Part shown: one piece after another, positions 41,981 through 50,906 of the stretch
Numbering within the stretch: position 1 is the stretch's first letter
Layout of the letters: each line of letters starts with the position of its first letter
Assembly: GCA_034430115.1 (NCBI GenBank)
Contig: DAOUFG010000090.1
Location: forward strand, 4,018-68,017
DNA length: 64,000 nt
Origin: CAIXPS01 sp034430115
GTDB lineage: Bacteria; Chloroflexota; Anaerolineae; J036; Brachytrichaceae
Reading direction: 5' to 3'
Position numbers and translations under genes: made by a program
The notes under the pieces: model-generated
Seen by the model: the letters and a program-made list of their open reading frames with translations, nothing else
Told to the model about the DNA's origin: nothing
Databases searched by the model: none

Positions 41981-43297
41981 ATGGAGCGAGCACACATCAC
42001 TACCCGCCTGGCGATCACAATACGTGTCGCTGTGGCCCTGGCGACCTTTGTCGCGGCCACTGCCTGCGGCAATACCAGTAGTAGTTCGAGCAAATCCCCT
42101 GAGGTGAGCGTGATCTCACCTTCGCCGAATGCGGAGGTGCAGACGAACGTCAGCATCTCCATTCAGGCCAATATCAGCGGTGACAATATCACGCGCGCAG
42201 ATGTGTATATCGATGGCCAGCCCTATGCCATCCTGACCACCGACGATAAGACCAAGGGAATGCCCTCTTTCCCCATTAACGTGCCCTGGGCGCCCTCCAG
42301 CGAAGGCGTGCACGTGTTGCAGTTTGTGGTCTACGGTGCCGACGCCAAGGTGTTGCTGAAGTCGGACCCGGTGATCTTTAAGGCGGTGGGCAAGAGCAGT
42401 GCCGCAGCAGGAACGACCGCGCCTGCCGTCGCCGCGGCGACGATCCTGCCCACGCAGACCACCGCGCCCACCCTCGCCACGGCGGTGCCGCTCACCAATG
42501 CCGTGCTGCTCACCGATGCTGTATCGCCGACCGCCTCGGCACAGGTGGTGATGGTGCTCAGCGCGACGGTGACTGTCGAAGGGGCCACGCCCAGCGGCCC
42601 GGCGCTGACCGTCACGAGCGATAGCCTGAACGTGCGCAGCGGCCCCGGCACCTGGTATGCCGTCGTCGGCCAGTTGCAAAACGGTGCCACGGTGACTGTG
42701 CGCGGCAAGAGCGCTGACGGGACATGGTGGCAGATCGATTATTCCAGCGCGCCGGGCGGTGTGGGCTGGGTGAGCGGCGAACTGGTGCAGACCAATAGCG
42801 CCGCATCGGACGTGCCGGTGATAACCGCCGAACCCACCTCCACAGGCGCGCCTGTGACGGCTTTGCCGGTGACCGCTACTTCGGCGGAGCCCACCGCGAC
42901 GCCCGCGCCGACCAGCCGCCCGTGTGATTCGAGTACGCCGGGCTGGATGGGCAGCGATTCGCGCTATCCGTTCTGTGTTGGGAAGGTGCTCACCTGGTTC
43001 GATAACCAGGACGGCGCGCACCGCTATGAAAATATGCACGATGTGCCGCTGTCACTTTCGTGGGATATCTGGGGCGTGGACAGCGTATGGCTGGTGTTCG
43101 AGCAAGATAACAGCGGCTATTGCGACTTCACCAAGAAGTCGGTGCGCACGCTGAATCAGCAGGTGGCGACCACCGGTTCCTACTCCTTTAACGTGAAGGA
43201 CTTCCCCGGCGGCGCGACGCTGCGCATTTACCTGAACGTCAGACGCACCGACGGCCAGGTCGTGGAGTTTGGCGACAAGCGCCTGTGCATCTTCTGA
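41981..43297 (+). CDS. Lipoprotein with Ig-like and SH3-type domains
   Basis: A 438-residue protein. ATG 41981 follows GAGGAG by 4 bases; the open frame back to 41858 lacks any ribosome site. The lipobox is VAATACG. An Ig-like strand-rich domain (VSVISPSPNAEVQTNV, GVHVLQFVVYGAD) comes next, then an Ala/Thr linker, an SH3 domain (LNVRSGPGTWYAVVGQL, WWQIDY, GVGWVSGELV), another Pro/Thr linker and a C-terminal domain from SRYPFCVGKVLTWFDNQDG to FGDKRLCIF that I do not recognise. It is probably anchored to the membrane surface and binds wall or glycan. Confidence 0.82.
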   Translation: MERAHITTRLAITIRVAVALATFVAATACGNTSSSSSKSPEVSVISPSPNAEVQTNVSISIQANISGDNITRADVYIDGQPYAILTTDDKTKGMPSFPINVPWAPSSEGVHVLQFVVYGADAKVLLKSDPVIFKAVGKSSAAAGTTAPAVAAATILPTQTTAPTLATAVPLTNAVLLTDAVSPTASAQVVMVLSATVTVEGATPSGPALTVTSDSLNVRSGPGTWYAVVGQLQNGATVTVRGKSADGTWWQIDYSSAPGGVGWVSGELVQTNSAASDVPVITAEPTSTGAPVTALPVTATSAEPTATPAPTSRPCDSSTPGWMGSDSRYPFCVGKVLTWFDNQDGAHRYENMHDVPLSLSWDIWGVDSVWLVFEQDNSGYCDFTKKSVRTLNQQVATTGSYSFNVKDFPGGATLRIYLNVRRTDGQVVEFGDKRLCIF

Positions 43298-43379
43298 TTT
43301 TCGATTGAATCAACGAATTTGAACGAATGAAGTGGTGAGAAAGGTTGACGATTGGCGAAAGTGATACGAGCATTTTAAG

Positions 43380-43462
43380 AATCGTCAATCGTCAATCGTC
43401 AATCGTCAATCGTCAATCGTCAATCGTCAATCGTCAATCGTCAATCGTCAATCGTCAATCGT
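43380..43462. repeat. Tandem heptamer array (AATCGTC x about 12)
   Basis: A near-perfect array of the 7-base unit in the gap between convergent genes. A single inverted copy (TTGACGATTGG) stands at about 43344-43354, so a stem could form. The unit contains no spacers, so it is not CRISPR. The frame through it (IVNRQSS repeats) is a by-product. Confidence 0.9.
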
Positions 43463-43489
43463 GTCAACGAATGTGTGCCGACGAGTGGA

Positions 43490-45223
43490 TCAATGCTCCG
43501 CCTGCTTCACTTCATGCCACACGGCCTGTAGCTCATCGGCGCTGAGCTTGTCCATCTGCATGTTGCGCGCGCGGATGATCGCCTCCATCGCGCGGAAGCG
43601 GCGCGAGAACTTCAAGTTCGCCTCGCGCAGCGCCGTCTCGATGTCGATGTTGTAGCCGTCGGCCAGGTCGGCGATGGTGAAGAGCAAGTCGCCCAGTTCC
43701 TCGCTGCGCTCGGTGTTATCGCGCGCGGCGAGCACCTCGTCCAGTTCCTCGTGCGACTTCGCCAGCCGTTGCGCGTGCGTGTCGAACTTGAACCCGGCGC
43801 GCTCGGCTTTGTGAGCCAGCTTCTGGGCCTGCGCCAGCGCGGGCAGGGCGGGTGGCACGCCGTCGATGGCCGATTCGCGCGCGGGTTTGCCGCCGGTCTT
43901 GTGTTCTTGTTGCTTGATGGCGTTCCAGTTGGTCAGCACGTCGCCCACGCTGTTCACCACCACGTCGCCAAAGACGTGCGGGTGACGCCGCTTCAGCTTC
44001 GCGTCGATCTCGCCGATCACGTCCACCATGCGGAATTCCTCGGCCTCGGTGGCGATCTGGATTTGCATCACCACGTTCATCAACACGTCGCCCAGTTCCT
44101 CTTGCAGCGCATCCAGGTCGCCCTGGTCCAGCGCGTCCAACACTTCATACACTTCTTCCAGCAGCGCGCTGCGCAGCGACTCGTGCGTCTGTTCCCTATC
44201 CCACGGGCAGCCATTGGGCGCGCGCAAAAAGGCCACCGTTTCCTGGAAGGACTCGAAGCCGCCGGTGAACGGCATGGCCGGCACGTAGAGCGTGGTCAGG
44301 TGATCGAACACGTCGTGATGGTCCAGTTGGTGCAATGGCAGCCTGAGAACCGATGAGGCATGGGAGAGGGGGTGAATGGGAGAGGGGGAGCCGGCATCCT
44401 GCTCCTGTTGCTCCGTCGGCTCCCCTGCTCCTCTGCTCGCCGTCTCCGCCGCTCCATTGCCGCCATTCACCACATACACTTCGTGCATGGGCGGATACTG
44501 GTTCATCAGGGTGAGCTTCAGGTCCGAGGCGATGGTGCGCGAATACACCTGCGCGATCAACGCCGGCTGATCGGGGTTCAGCGCAGGATGATGCAGCGCG
44601 GCCAGGTCCAGCGCGTCGCAGATTTGCAGCCCATCCAGCGGGTCTAATGAGCTTGGGAGCCCCGAAGAAGGGGAGAGGGGGTGAACCGGGGAGGGGGAGC
44701 CAGCATCCTGCTCCTGTTGCATCTCTGCTCTGTTGCTCCGTTGCTCCGTCGCTCCCCTGCGCCTCTGCTCCCGTGCTCCGTCGCTCCCTTGCGCCTCTGC
44801 TTCGTTGCTCCCAGGCGCGATACTCCGCGCCTCCTGTTCAAGAGCAAGTGCTTCTAGCACCGGCTCCACAAAGCTCAGGCCGCTCACGATGCGGGTTGGG
44901 ATGCCTACCTCGCGGGCGCGCTGCAAAATGGCGTGCACCGTCGCTTCGCCTACCAGGGGGTGCCCCGGCACGGCATAGACCATGTCCCCCTGTTGCGCCT
45001 GGGCGATCACCGCTCCGGTGATGTGCGCATATACATCGGCGAAGTCGCTGTCGTGCTCGTACAATTCATCAAAATCACGTAGGATTAGTTTGGCGGGCAG
45101 CCCCGCCACCGTGGGGTGTTTGCGGGTGCGCAGATAGACGACGTTTGAGGTGTTTAAGATTTCCCATGCCTGGCGCGTAAGCAACTGCGGGTCGCCAGGA
45201 CCCAGGCCTAAAATCGTTAGCAT
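43490..45223 (-). CDS. mazG: Fused SAM-dependent tetrapyrrole methylase-like and MazG protein (YabN-like)
   Basis: A 577-residue fusion. The first ~270 residues are a tetrapyrrole (corrin/porphyrin) methylase-like domain (LTILGLGPGDPQLLTRQA, DMVYAVPGHPLVGEATV). Two MazG pyrophosphatase repeats follow: LLEEVYEVLDALD..EELGDVL and SHEELDEVLAARD..EELGDLLFTIADL. YabN-like fusions hydrolyse NTPs. The methylase half contains two in-frame repeat insertions (about 44650-44825 and 44351-44460), so it may not be catalytic. ATG 45223 begins LTILG; a frame to 45295 runs over the divergent gene. The C-terminal MazG half is intact. Confidence 0.92.
   Translation of the reverse strand: MLTILGLGPGDPQLLTRQAWEILNTSNVVYLRTRKHPTVAGLPAKLILRDFDELYEHDSDFADVYAHITGAVIAQAQQGDMVYAVPGHPLVGEATVHAILQRAREVGIPTRIVSGLSFVEPVLEALALEQEARSIAPGSNEAEAQGSDGAREQRRRGATEQRSNRAEMQQEQDAGSPSPVHPLSPSSGLPSSLDPLDGLQICDALDLAALHHPALNPDQPALIAQVYSRTIASDLKLTLMNQYPPMHEVYVVNGGNGAAETASRGAGEPTEQQEQDAGSPSPIHPLSHASSVLRLPLHQLDHHDVFDHLTTLYVPAMPFTGGFESFQETVAFLRAPNGCPWDREQTHESLRSALLEEVYEVLDALDQGDLDALQEELGDVLMNVVMQIQIATEAEEFRMVDVIGEIDAKLKRRHPHVFGDVVVNSVGDVLTNWNAIKQQEHKTGGKPARESAIDGVPPALPALAQAQKLAHKAERAGFKFDTHAQRLAKSHEELDEVLAARDNTERSEELGDLLFTIADLADGYNIDIETALREANLKFSRRFRAMEAIIRARNMQMDKLSADELQAVWHEVKQAEH
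44362..44411. repeat. Coding repeat copy 1 in mazG (50 bases)
   Basis: This 50-base unit starts GGGAGAGGGGGTGAA and ends GGCATCCTGCTCCTGTTGC. It matches 44671-44720 at 46 of 50 positions. It encodes EQQEQDAGSPSPIHP on the minus strand. Together with flanking CTCC-rich microrepeats it inserts about 35 residues. Confidence 0.85.
44671..44720. repeat. Coding repeat copy 2 in mazG (50 bases)
   Basis: The second copy of the 50-base unit in the same orientation, encoding QQEQDAGSPSPVHP. It is followed to about 44825 by GTTGCTCC/CGTCGCTCCC microrepeats that encode an Arg/Gly/Glu-rich stretch. The two copies are 260 bases apart, enough for recombination. Confidence 0.85.
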
Positions 45224-45279
45224 TTGCAAGATTGTAAACCAGGCAAGCCGCCTGGCGGAACCCACGGAAACGTATCTGT

Positions 45280-46335
45280 ATGGAACATGAAACATTGCGG
45301 CACGCCCGCCAGGAGGGCACGCCGTTGATTGATCCGGAAACGGGCCAGGTCACCTTCGTGTGGCGTGGCAAAACGCCGCCCCAACTGAACGGCGATTTTG
45401 ACGACTGGGGCACGCCGGGCGCTGAGCAGCCACCGGTGGGGCTGGCCGAACTAGAGCCGGGGCTGTGGGCCTATACGCTCACGCTCCCGCGTGATGCCTA
45501 CATCGAATATGCGTTCGTGCTGAATGGCCGGCGTGTGGCGGATCCGCTGAACCCGCGCAGCACGCCCAATGGCATGGGCGAGGTGAACAACTTCTTCTAC
45601 ATGCCCGAGGCTGCGCCCACCCCGCTTGCCGTGCGCGACCGGCGCGTGGCGCATGGCGAGCTGACGCATCACGCCGTGGAGGCGGGCGACCTGGTGGTTG
45701 GCACGCGCCGCTCGGTCTATCTCTATCAGCCGCCCACCGCCGATCCGTGCCCGCTGCTGGTGGTGCTGGATGGGCACGACTATCTGCGGCGCGCCAGGTT
45801 GCCCAACATCGTGGATAACCTGATCGCCCAGGGGCGCATCCAGCCGATCGCGCTGGCGCTGGTGGATAGCAGCGCATCGGCGCGCTTCGTCGAATATGCG
45901 TGCAGCGAGGCGACGGTGGGCTTTCTCCTGGAGATCGTGATTCCCTACGCGCGCGAGCATCTGAACCTGCTGGACGTAAACCATCTGCCGGGCGCGTATG
46001 GCGTGCTGGGCGCGTCGATGGGCGGGGTGATGGCGTTGTATGCGGGCGTGCGCGCGCCGGAGGTGTTTGGCAGCGTGCTCAGCCAGTCGGGCGCGTTCAG
46101 TATGCCGAATCACGACTTCGTGATCTTCGACCTGCTGCGCCAATCGAGCGCCCGGCCGGTGCGCATCTGGATGGACGCCGGCCGCTACGAGGGGTTGCTG
46201 GCGTGCAACCGGCGCATGAACGAGTTGCTGGTGGGCAAGGGCTACAACGTCACCTACCGCGAATATAGCGGCGGGCACAACTACCCGTCCTGGCGCGAAG
46301 ACCTGTGGCGCGGGTTGGAGGCGCTGTATGGGTAG
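45280..46335 (+). CDS. Esterase (Fes/esterase D-like) with N-terminal CBM48/early-set domain
   Basis: A 351-residue protein. Residues ~20-110 form an early-set (AMPK/CBM48-like) domain (TFVWRGKTPPQLNGDFDDW, YAFVLNGRRVADPLNP). The alpha/beta-hydrolase part follows: LLVVLDGHDYLRR, the nucleophile elbow GASMGG (Ser near 246), MDAGRYEGLL (Asp) and SGGHNYPSWREDL (His). The architecture is the enterochelin-esterase/feruloyl-esterase-like one, cutting esters of glycans, lipids or siderophores. Its stop overlaps the clpS start by 8 bases. Confidence 0.87.
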   Translation: MEHETLRHARQEGTPLIDPETGQVTFVWRGKTPPQLNGDFDDWGTPGAEQPPVGLAELEPGLWAYTLTLPRDAYIEYAFVLNGRRVADPLNPRSTPNGMGEVNNFFYMPEAAPTPLAVRDRRVAHGELTHHAVEAGDLVVGTRRSVYLYQPPTADPCPLLVVLDGHDYLRRARLPNIVDNLIAQGRIQPIALALVDSSASARFVEYACSEATVGFLLEIVIPYAREHLNLLDVNHLPGAYGVLGASMGGVMALYAGVRAPEVFGSVLSQSGAFSMPNHDFVIFDLLRQSSARPVRIWMDAGRYEGLLACNRRMNELLVGKGYNVTYREYSGGHNYPSWREDLWRGLEALYG

Positions 46336-46636
46336 AGTGGCAACGCCAGAGGCCCAGACCACGCTCGATCAGGAGGTGGCGCTGGAGCCGCCCTGGCGCG
46401 TGATCGTGCACAACGACGACGTCACGCCCTACGACTTTGTCATCCAGGTGATGATGAGCATCTTCAAGCTCTCCGCCGAGATGGCCGAGCAAGTGACGCT
46501 CACCGCGCATCTCACCGGGCGGGCGCATGTGGTCACGCGGCCCAAGCGCGAGGCCGAGCTGCTGGTGGCCAAGGCGCACTTCGCCGCGCGTCTGGAGGAT
46601 TACCCGCTCACCTTCGCGTTGGAGCCGGAGGAGTAG
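46328..46636 (+). CDS. clpS: ATP-dependent Clp protease adaptor ClpS
   Basis: A 102-residue protein with the ClpS core: WRVIVHNDDVTPYDFVIQVMMSIF, EMAEQVTLTAHLTGRAHVV and LLVAKAHFAARL. ClpS binds ClpA/ClpC N-domains and delivers N-degron substrates. HNDDVTPYDFV contains the substrate-binding acidic residues. It overlaps the esterase stop, so the two are co-translated. No clp protease gene is nearby. Confidence 0.93.
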   Translation: MGRVATPEAQTTLDQEVALEPPWRVIVHNDDVTPYDFVIQVMMSIFKLSAEMAEQVTLTAHLTGRAHVVTRPKREAELLVAKAHFAARLEDYPLTFALEPEE

Positions 46637-46672
46637 GCGAGGGAAAGGGGGAGAGGAGACAGGAAGTTTCAC

Positions 46673-46700
46673 TTGCGACTTGAGCTATTTACTTGATAAT
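46673..46700 (+). promoter_or_regulatory. Possible promoter of the defence-type island
   Basis: TTGCGA (46673-46678) and GATAAT (46695-46700) are separated by 16 bases, about 38 bases before the DUF499 ATG. GGGGA lies just before that ATG. The gap begins with a GA-rich run (46637-46665) similar to the repeats inside mazG. Confidence 0.5.
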
Positions 46701-46738
46701 AGACATGTTCGACTCGTGCATCATTTCCTGGGGATCAT

Positions 46739-49700
46739 ATGAAGCTTGTTTTTGACCTCTGCACACCACGCGACGAAGTCCTGAAGGGCGAACTCCGAGA
46801 GGACATCTTTGCAGCCAGATTGAAAGATGTTATTGATGGGAAGGCCGATGCCATCTATGGCGACCCGGCGACTTTTTTTGATAATACCTACCCGACGGCC
46901 GGGTTAAAAACCTTACTGAATGACGCGCTGGGTCGCCTCATCGAATCGGGTGCCGGCAAGAATGCCATCATTCGCCTGGAGACTGCATTCGGTGGCGGTA
47001 AAACGCACAACCTGATAGCGCTATACCACACTGCAAGCGGCAAGGTTCCGGAGAAGATCATCAGCGGGTTGTTAGGCGAAAGGGTGATTTTGCCCAAGCC
47101 CGGTGATATCAAGATCGCGGGCGTTGTTGGCTCTGACCTGGACCCAGTGCTGGGAATGGATCACGGGCGGGACAAGCTAAAGACATACACATTGTGGGGT
47201 GAACTGGCCTACCAGCTCGGTGGCCGCGCCGGTTATGCGCTAGCTAAAGATAGCGACGAGGCCAAGGTGGCGCCGGGCACTAGCCTGTTTGAGGCGCTGA
47301 TTGGTGATCAACCAACGCTCATCATGATCGACGAGATCGCTCGTCATCTGCGCGCGGCCTTAGCAGTGGCTACTACAAATAAGAAGTCTACGCTCGCCGA
47401 TCAGACGACCGCGTTTCTGATGTCACTGCTGGAATTCGCTGTGAGCAAGGAGCACTGCCTCATCGTAATCACTCTGGCGGGACAGACGGATGCCTTTGCA
47501 TCTGAGACGTTGGCGCTGCGAGCTAAGCTCTCTGAAGCTCTGAGTGTGTCGTCTCGGCAGGAACGTGTGCTCACACCCACCGACGAGGGTGAAATTTCGG
47601 CCATTGTTACACATCGCCTTTTCAAGCGCGTGGACCGAGAGGCAGCTAGGGAGATCGTCGCGGCGTATTCGCAGTATTATGCCGACCTGGCAGGAAAGAA
47701 CGTTGATTTGCCACAACGCTCTACCCGCGCCGAATACACGCAGGAGATGCTAGCCGCGTATCCCTTCCACCCCGAACTGCTCAACACGTTGAACCGAAAG
47801 ACGGCAACCATCCCCAACTTCAGCCAGACGCGTGGGGCGCTGCGCCTCCTTGCCTGGACGGTGCGTGCCCTATGGGCGCAACAGAGTCCAGGGGCATATA
47901 TCATCCAACCCTATCATTTGGATTTGGCCCAGGCGCAGATCGCTGACGATCTGACCGGACGGTTAGATCGTCCGAAATACAAGCAGGTGATCGAGGCCGA
48001 CATTGTGAGCGCGATGCCGGGTACCTCGGCACATGCCACAGAGGTGGACCAGTCACTCATTGCGACTGGGAAACCGCCCTATGCACGCAGGCTGGCGACG
48101 ACTATCTTTCTACACAGCCTGACGCAGGGCATCGCTAGTGGGGTAGACCCAGCCGACCTATTGCTGGCCGTGCTGTCGTCAGACGGTGGCACAGGGGGCG
48201 ACGACCCAGCTGTTGTTATGCGCACACTAGATCGTTTGTACGATAAGGCTTGGTTCCTGGAATACGATGGGCACCGCTACCGTTTCAAGACAGAGCCATC
48301 CATCAATAAAATCATCGCCGACGAGATGACCCTGGTCGGCACCAGTAAGGCCAAAGCCGAGATCGAAACTCGCGTCAAGCAAATCTGGAAGAAGGGCTAT
48401 TTTCAGCCAGTATATTTCCCGGCTGAGCCGGTTGATGTGGACGATGACGCCGATCTGCCTAAGCTGGTAATCATCCACTTCGACGCAGCGAGCGCTGCTG
48501 TCACGGGCGACGAGATGCCGGAGTTTGTGCGTAAGCTCAACGAATATAAGGGAACCATGCAGGCGTTCCGCGAGTATCAGAACAACCTGGTGTTCCTGGT
48601 GGCCGATATGGATCAGGTAGACAACATGGTGGGCGTAGTGCGACGCTACCTGGCGATTGGGCGCATCCTGGGCGACGCCGCGCGAATGGGCGAGTTCAAC
48701 GACGAACAACGCAACGGCCTGAAAAAGCTGAAGGGCGAGGCTGAATTGGATGTGCGCATCGCGATCACCAAGGCCTACCGCTATTTGTATTACCCATCGC
48801 CCGACGGATTGAAGACGCAAGGGTACCTTCGTCGCGAGACGTTGCCCGCGCAGGACCAGGGTGACATGGACAAGGACCAGACCAGCGCCGTCCTGCGTGT
48901 ATTGAAGTCACTGAACAAGGTCCTCACCGCCGATGACAATCCGCTACCGGCCGCCTACGTTAAATCGAAGGCGTGGGACCAAAACCAGCAGAGTATGGCT
49001 ACTGACGACCTGCGCAAGGCGTTTGCACGCAAGATTGGCCTGCGCATCCTGCTGGATCCAGGCCAGTTGCGCAAATCAATAGCGAACGGTGTGCAGACGG
49101 GCGCATGGCTCTATTACGACGCAGGCGAGCAGTTCTCCTACGACAAGGACTCGCCGCCGCTTGTCTGGCAGATTAGCGACCAGGCCATCCTTTACTCGCC
49201 CGAAGAGGCAGCGCGTTTGAAGCTGCGCATCAAAGGCAAGTGGAAGCCGGAAACGACACCGGGGAAGGAGGGCACAAGCGTCACTGAGGAAGTGGAGCTC
49301 TGTCCGGTGTGCGGCAAGCCGCAGGATCAGTGCATTTGCGGTATGACCACCTCTGGCGGTAAGGTTATCCCTACGCGGTTCACTGCACAGGGGGCAGTCG
49401 GGCAGGCGTTCCAGCAAGTCATCGACCAGTGCCAGGAGTACCAGGTAAGCCGCCTTCACCAACTTTCTCTTACAGTTGACGGCATGGGGAAGCAAGCCGC
49501 GGCCGACATGCGCGCCATCGGATTGGCGCTGCCTCAGTTTGGCAAGGGCAAGTTCACCATCGTGCAGAACGTCATCGCCTCTTATGGCAGCGCCGATACG
49601 TTCCGCGTGGACTTCCATGGCGGCTGGGAACGCTACAAACGCTTGAAGACAGTTGCAGAGACGTTCAGTCAGGAGGCTGACGAACTGAAGGCAAACATGC

Positions 49701-49831
49701 GCGTGACAGCCGACTTTGACGGCGGCATCGACATCAGTAGCCAGCAGTTCCTGACCATGCGTGATGTGCTGCAAAGCATGGGGCTGGGCAAGATCACGAT
49801 TGAAGCCTTGCCAACGCCGAAAGAATCATGA
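46739..49831 (+). CDS. DUF499-family ATPase (BrxC/PglY-like), defence-associated
   Basis: A 1030-residue P-loop ATPase. Its start is FDLCTPRDEVLKGELREDIFA, then LETAFGGGKTHNL (Walker A near 85-91), LIMIDEIARHLRAAL (Walker B near 195), and IVITLAGQ-type sensor strand. A zinc ribbon CPVCGKPQDQCICG lies near 856-869. The order matches DUF499 proteins of defence loci; BREX BrxC/PglY also contains DUF499. It probably uses ATP to remodel or move on DNA or to assemble the complex. It starts a one-strand run: ATG of the ASCH gene overlaps its stop by 4 bases. Family is clear; the biochemical role is not. Confidence 0.9.
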   Translation: MKLVFDLCTPRDEVLKGELREDIFAARLKDVIDGKADAIYGDPATFFDNTYPTAGLKTLLNDALGRLIESGAGKNAIIRLETAFGGGKTHNLIALYHTASGKVPEKIISGLLGERVILPKPGDIKIAGVVGSDLDPVLGMDHGRDKLKTYTLWGELAYQLGGRAGYALAKDSDEAKVAPGTSLFEALIGDQPTLIMIDEIARHLRAALAVATTNKKSTLADQTTAFLMSLLEFAVSKEHCLIVITLAGQTDAFASETLALRAKLSEALSVSSRQERVLTPTDEGEISAIVTHRLFKRVDREAAREIVAAYSQYYADLAGKNVDLPQRSTRAEYTQEMLAAYPFHPELLNTLNRKTATIPNFSQTRGALRLLAWTVRALWAQQSPGAYIIQPYHLDLAQAQIADDLTGRLDRPKYKQVIEADIVSAMPGTSAHATEVDQSLIATGKPPYARRLATTIFLHSLTQGIASGVDPADLLLAVLSSDGGTGGDDPAVVMRTLDRLYDKAWFLEYDGHRYRFKTEPSINKIIADEMTLVGTSKAKAEIETRVKQIWKKGYFQPVYFPAEPVDVDDDADLPKLVIIHFDAASAAVTGDEMPEFVRKLNEYKGTMQAFREYQNNLVFLVADMDQVDNMVGVVRRYLAIGRILGDAARMGEFNDEQRNGLKKLKGEAELDVRIAITKAYRYLYYPSPDGLKTQGYLRRETLPAQDQGDMDKDQTSAVLRVLKSLNKVLTADDNPLPAAYVKSKAWDQNQQSMATDDLRKAFARKIGLRILLDPGQLRKSIANGVQTGAWLYYDAGEQFSYDKDSPPLVWQISDQAILYSPEEAARLKLRIKGKWKPETTPGKEGTSVTEEVELCPVCGKPQDQCICGMTTSGGKVIPTRFTAQGAVGQAFQQVIDQCQEYQVSRLHQLSLTVDGMGKQAAADMRAIGLALPQFGKGKFTIVQNVIASYGSADTFRVDFHGGWERYKRLKTVAETFSQEADELKANMRVTADFDGGIDISSQQFLTMRDVLQSMGLGKITIEALPTPKES

Positions 49832-50826
49832 AAGCGATCAGCATCCGGCAACCCTGGGCCGACCTAATTCTCCAGGGTAGAAAGACACTTGAACTGCGCA
49901 GCTGGAAGGTGAGCTATCGCGGCACGCTCGCCATCCACGCGTCGCAGACGGTGGAGCGCGAGGAGTGCCAGGCCTTCGGCATGGACCCTGACGGTGTCAC
50001 CGCCGGTGCGTTGATCGGCACTGTGGAGCTGACGGGCATTGTGGAGTTGAGCGCAGCAGATTACGAGGCACGTAAGGATGAGCACCTGGCTACCGATTGG
50101 TTCGGCTACAGGTCGCCACTGTACGGATGGGAAGTGATGAACCCCAGGCCATTCGCTGAGCCAGTGCCAATGCGCGGGCATATGCAGGTATTCAATGTGC
50201 CCGACGTGCAAACCCTAGCGGAGGCCGCCCCGGTCTCTCCGCTAAGCGTGACCGCCGCGCTGGTGACGAGTATGGAGCGCCGACCGGCTAAAGCGGATGT
50301 GTCCCCGGAGAGCTTCGAACCCACATCACATCACTCGTCTGACGCAACGCCCTTCCAACTGCGCGTGACAGCCAGCGGGCGGCAACCTGATTCATATAGC
50401 CTGACACTCTACCAGCGTCCAGTAAGTATGAACGGCACAATCGCAATGAACTACCTGCCGGCCGAGTTGGGGTTGAGGCGGGTGGCGGAACTCAGCGGTG
50501 ACTTACTACGCGCAGTGGCGGATCATGTATTGGAGGCGCTAAGGCGTTCGGGCTACCGGGCGACGGACCTGCACGCCAGCCGGCGCGAGCCATTTCATTT
50601 GGGCGAGGAAGCCGGGGTTCGCCTGGGATTGCTCTTCCTGGCCGTAAAGCCGGTTACCAAGTCGAGCCGCGTGGAGGCCATCTCACAGGGGCTGCGCAAG
50701 ATGACGAGCGAGGAAGCTTATTACTGGTATAGCAAGTGCATGCCAGTGTCAAATGCGAACCCGAATGGTGAACGCGCACACGAGCGCTCGCAGAAGGCGT
50801 TGCGTGTGCTGCTGGCCGATGAGTAA
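49828..50826 (+). CDS. ASCH-domain protein fused to a second domain
   Basis: A 332-residue protein. Residues 1-125 are an ASCH/PUA-like domain (SIRQPWADLILQGRKTLELR, TLAIHASQTVE, LYGWEVMNPRPF), a fold that recognises RNA or modified bases. After a linker, residues ~170-332 (SYSLTLYQRPVSMNG, LRLGLLFLAVKP-like LRLGLLFLAVKPV, EEAYYWYSKCM, QKALRVLLADE) form a separate domain that I do not recognise with certainty; in my memory similar stand-alone proteins occur beside DUF499 ATPases. It is translationally coupled to the DUF499 gene. The ASCH part could sense DNA modification by the methylase of the island; this is a guess. Confidence 0.82.
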   Translation: MKAISIRQPWADLILQGRKTLELRSWKVSYRGTLAIHASQTVEREECQAFGMDPDGVTAGALIGTVELTGIVELSAADYEARKDEHLATDWFGYRSPLYGWEVMNPRPFAEPVPMRGHMQVFNVPDVQTLAEAAPVSPLSVTAALVTSMERRPAKADVSPESFEPTSHHSSDATPFQLRVTASGRQPDSYSLTLYQRPVSMNGTIAMNYLPAELGLRRVAELSGDLLRAVADHVLEALRRSGYRATDLHASRREPFHLGEEAGVRLGLLFLAVKPVTKSSRVEAISQGLRKMTSEEAYYWYSKCMPVSNANPNGERAHERSQKALRVLLADE

Positions 50827-50906
50827 CCATGAGTTTTCTGATCAAGCTATACTCACATTATCCCGGTGTTCTTAAATAATGAATACCGAAATTACAGGAA
50901 CTGTTT

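Noticed and set aside
43380..43462. CRISPR array
   Set aside because: The units are contiguous 7-mers without spacers and no cas genes are present.
43345..43545. Frame made of IVNRQSS repeats
   Set aside because: It is a by-product of the heptamer array and overlaps the mazG gene antisense.
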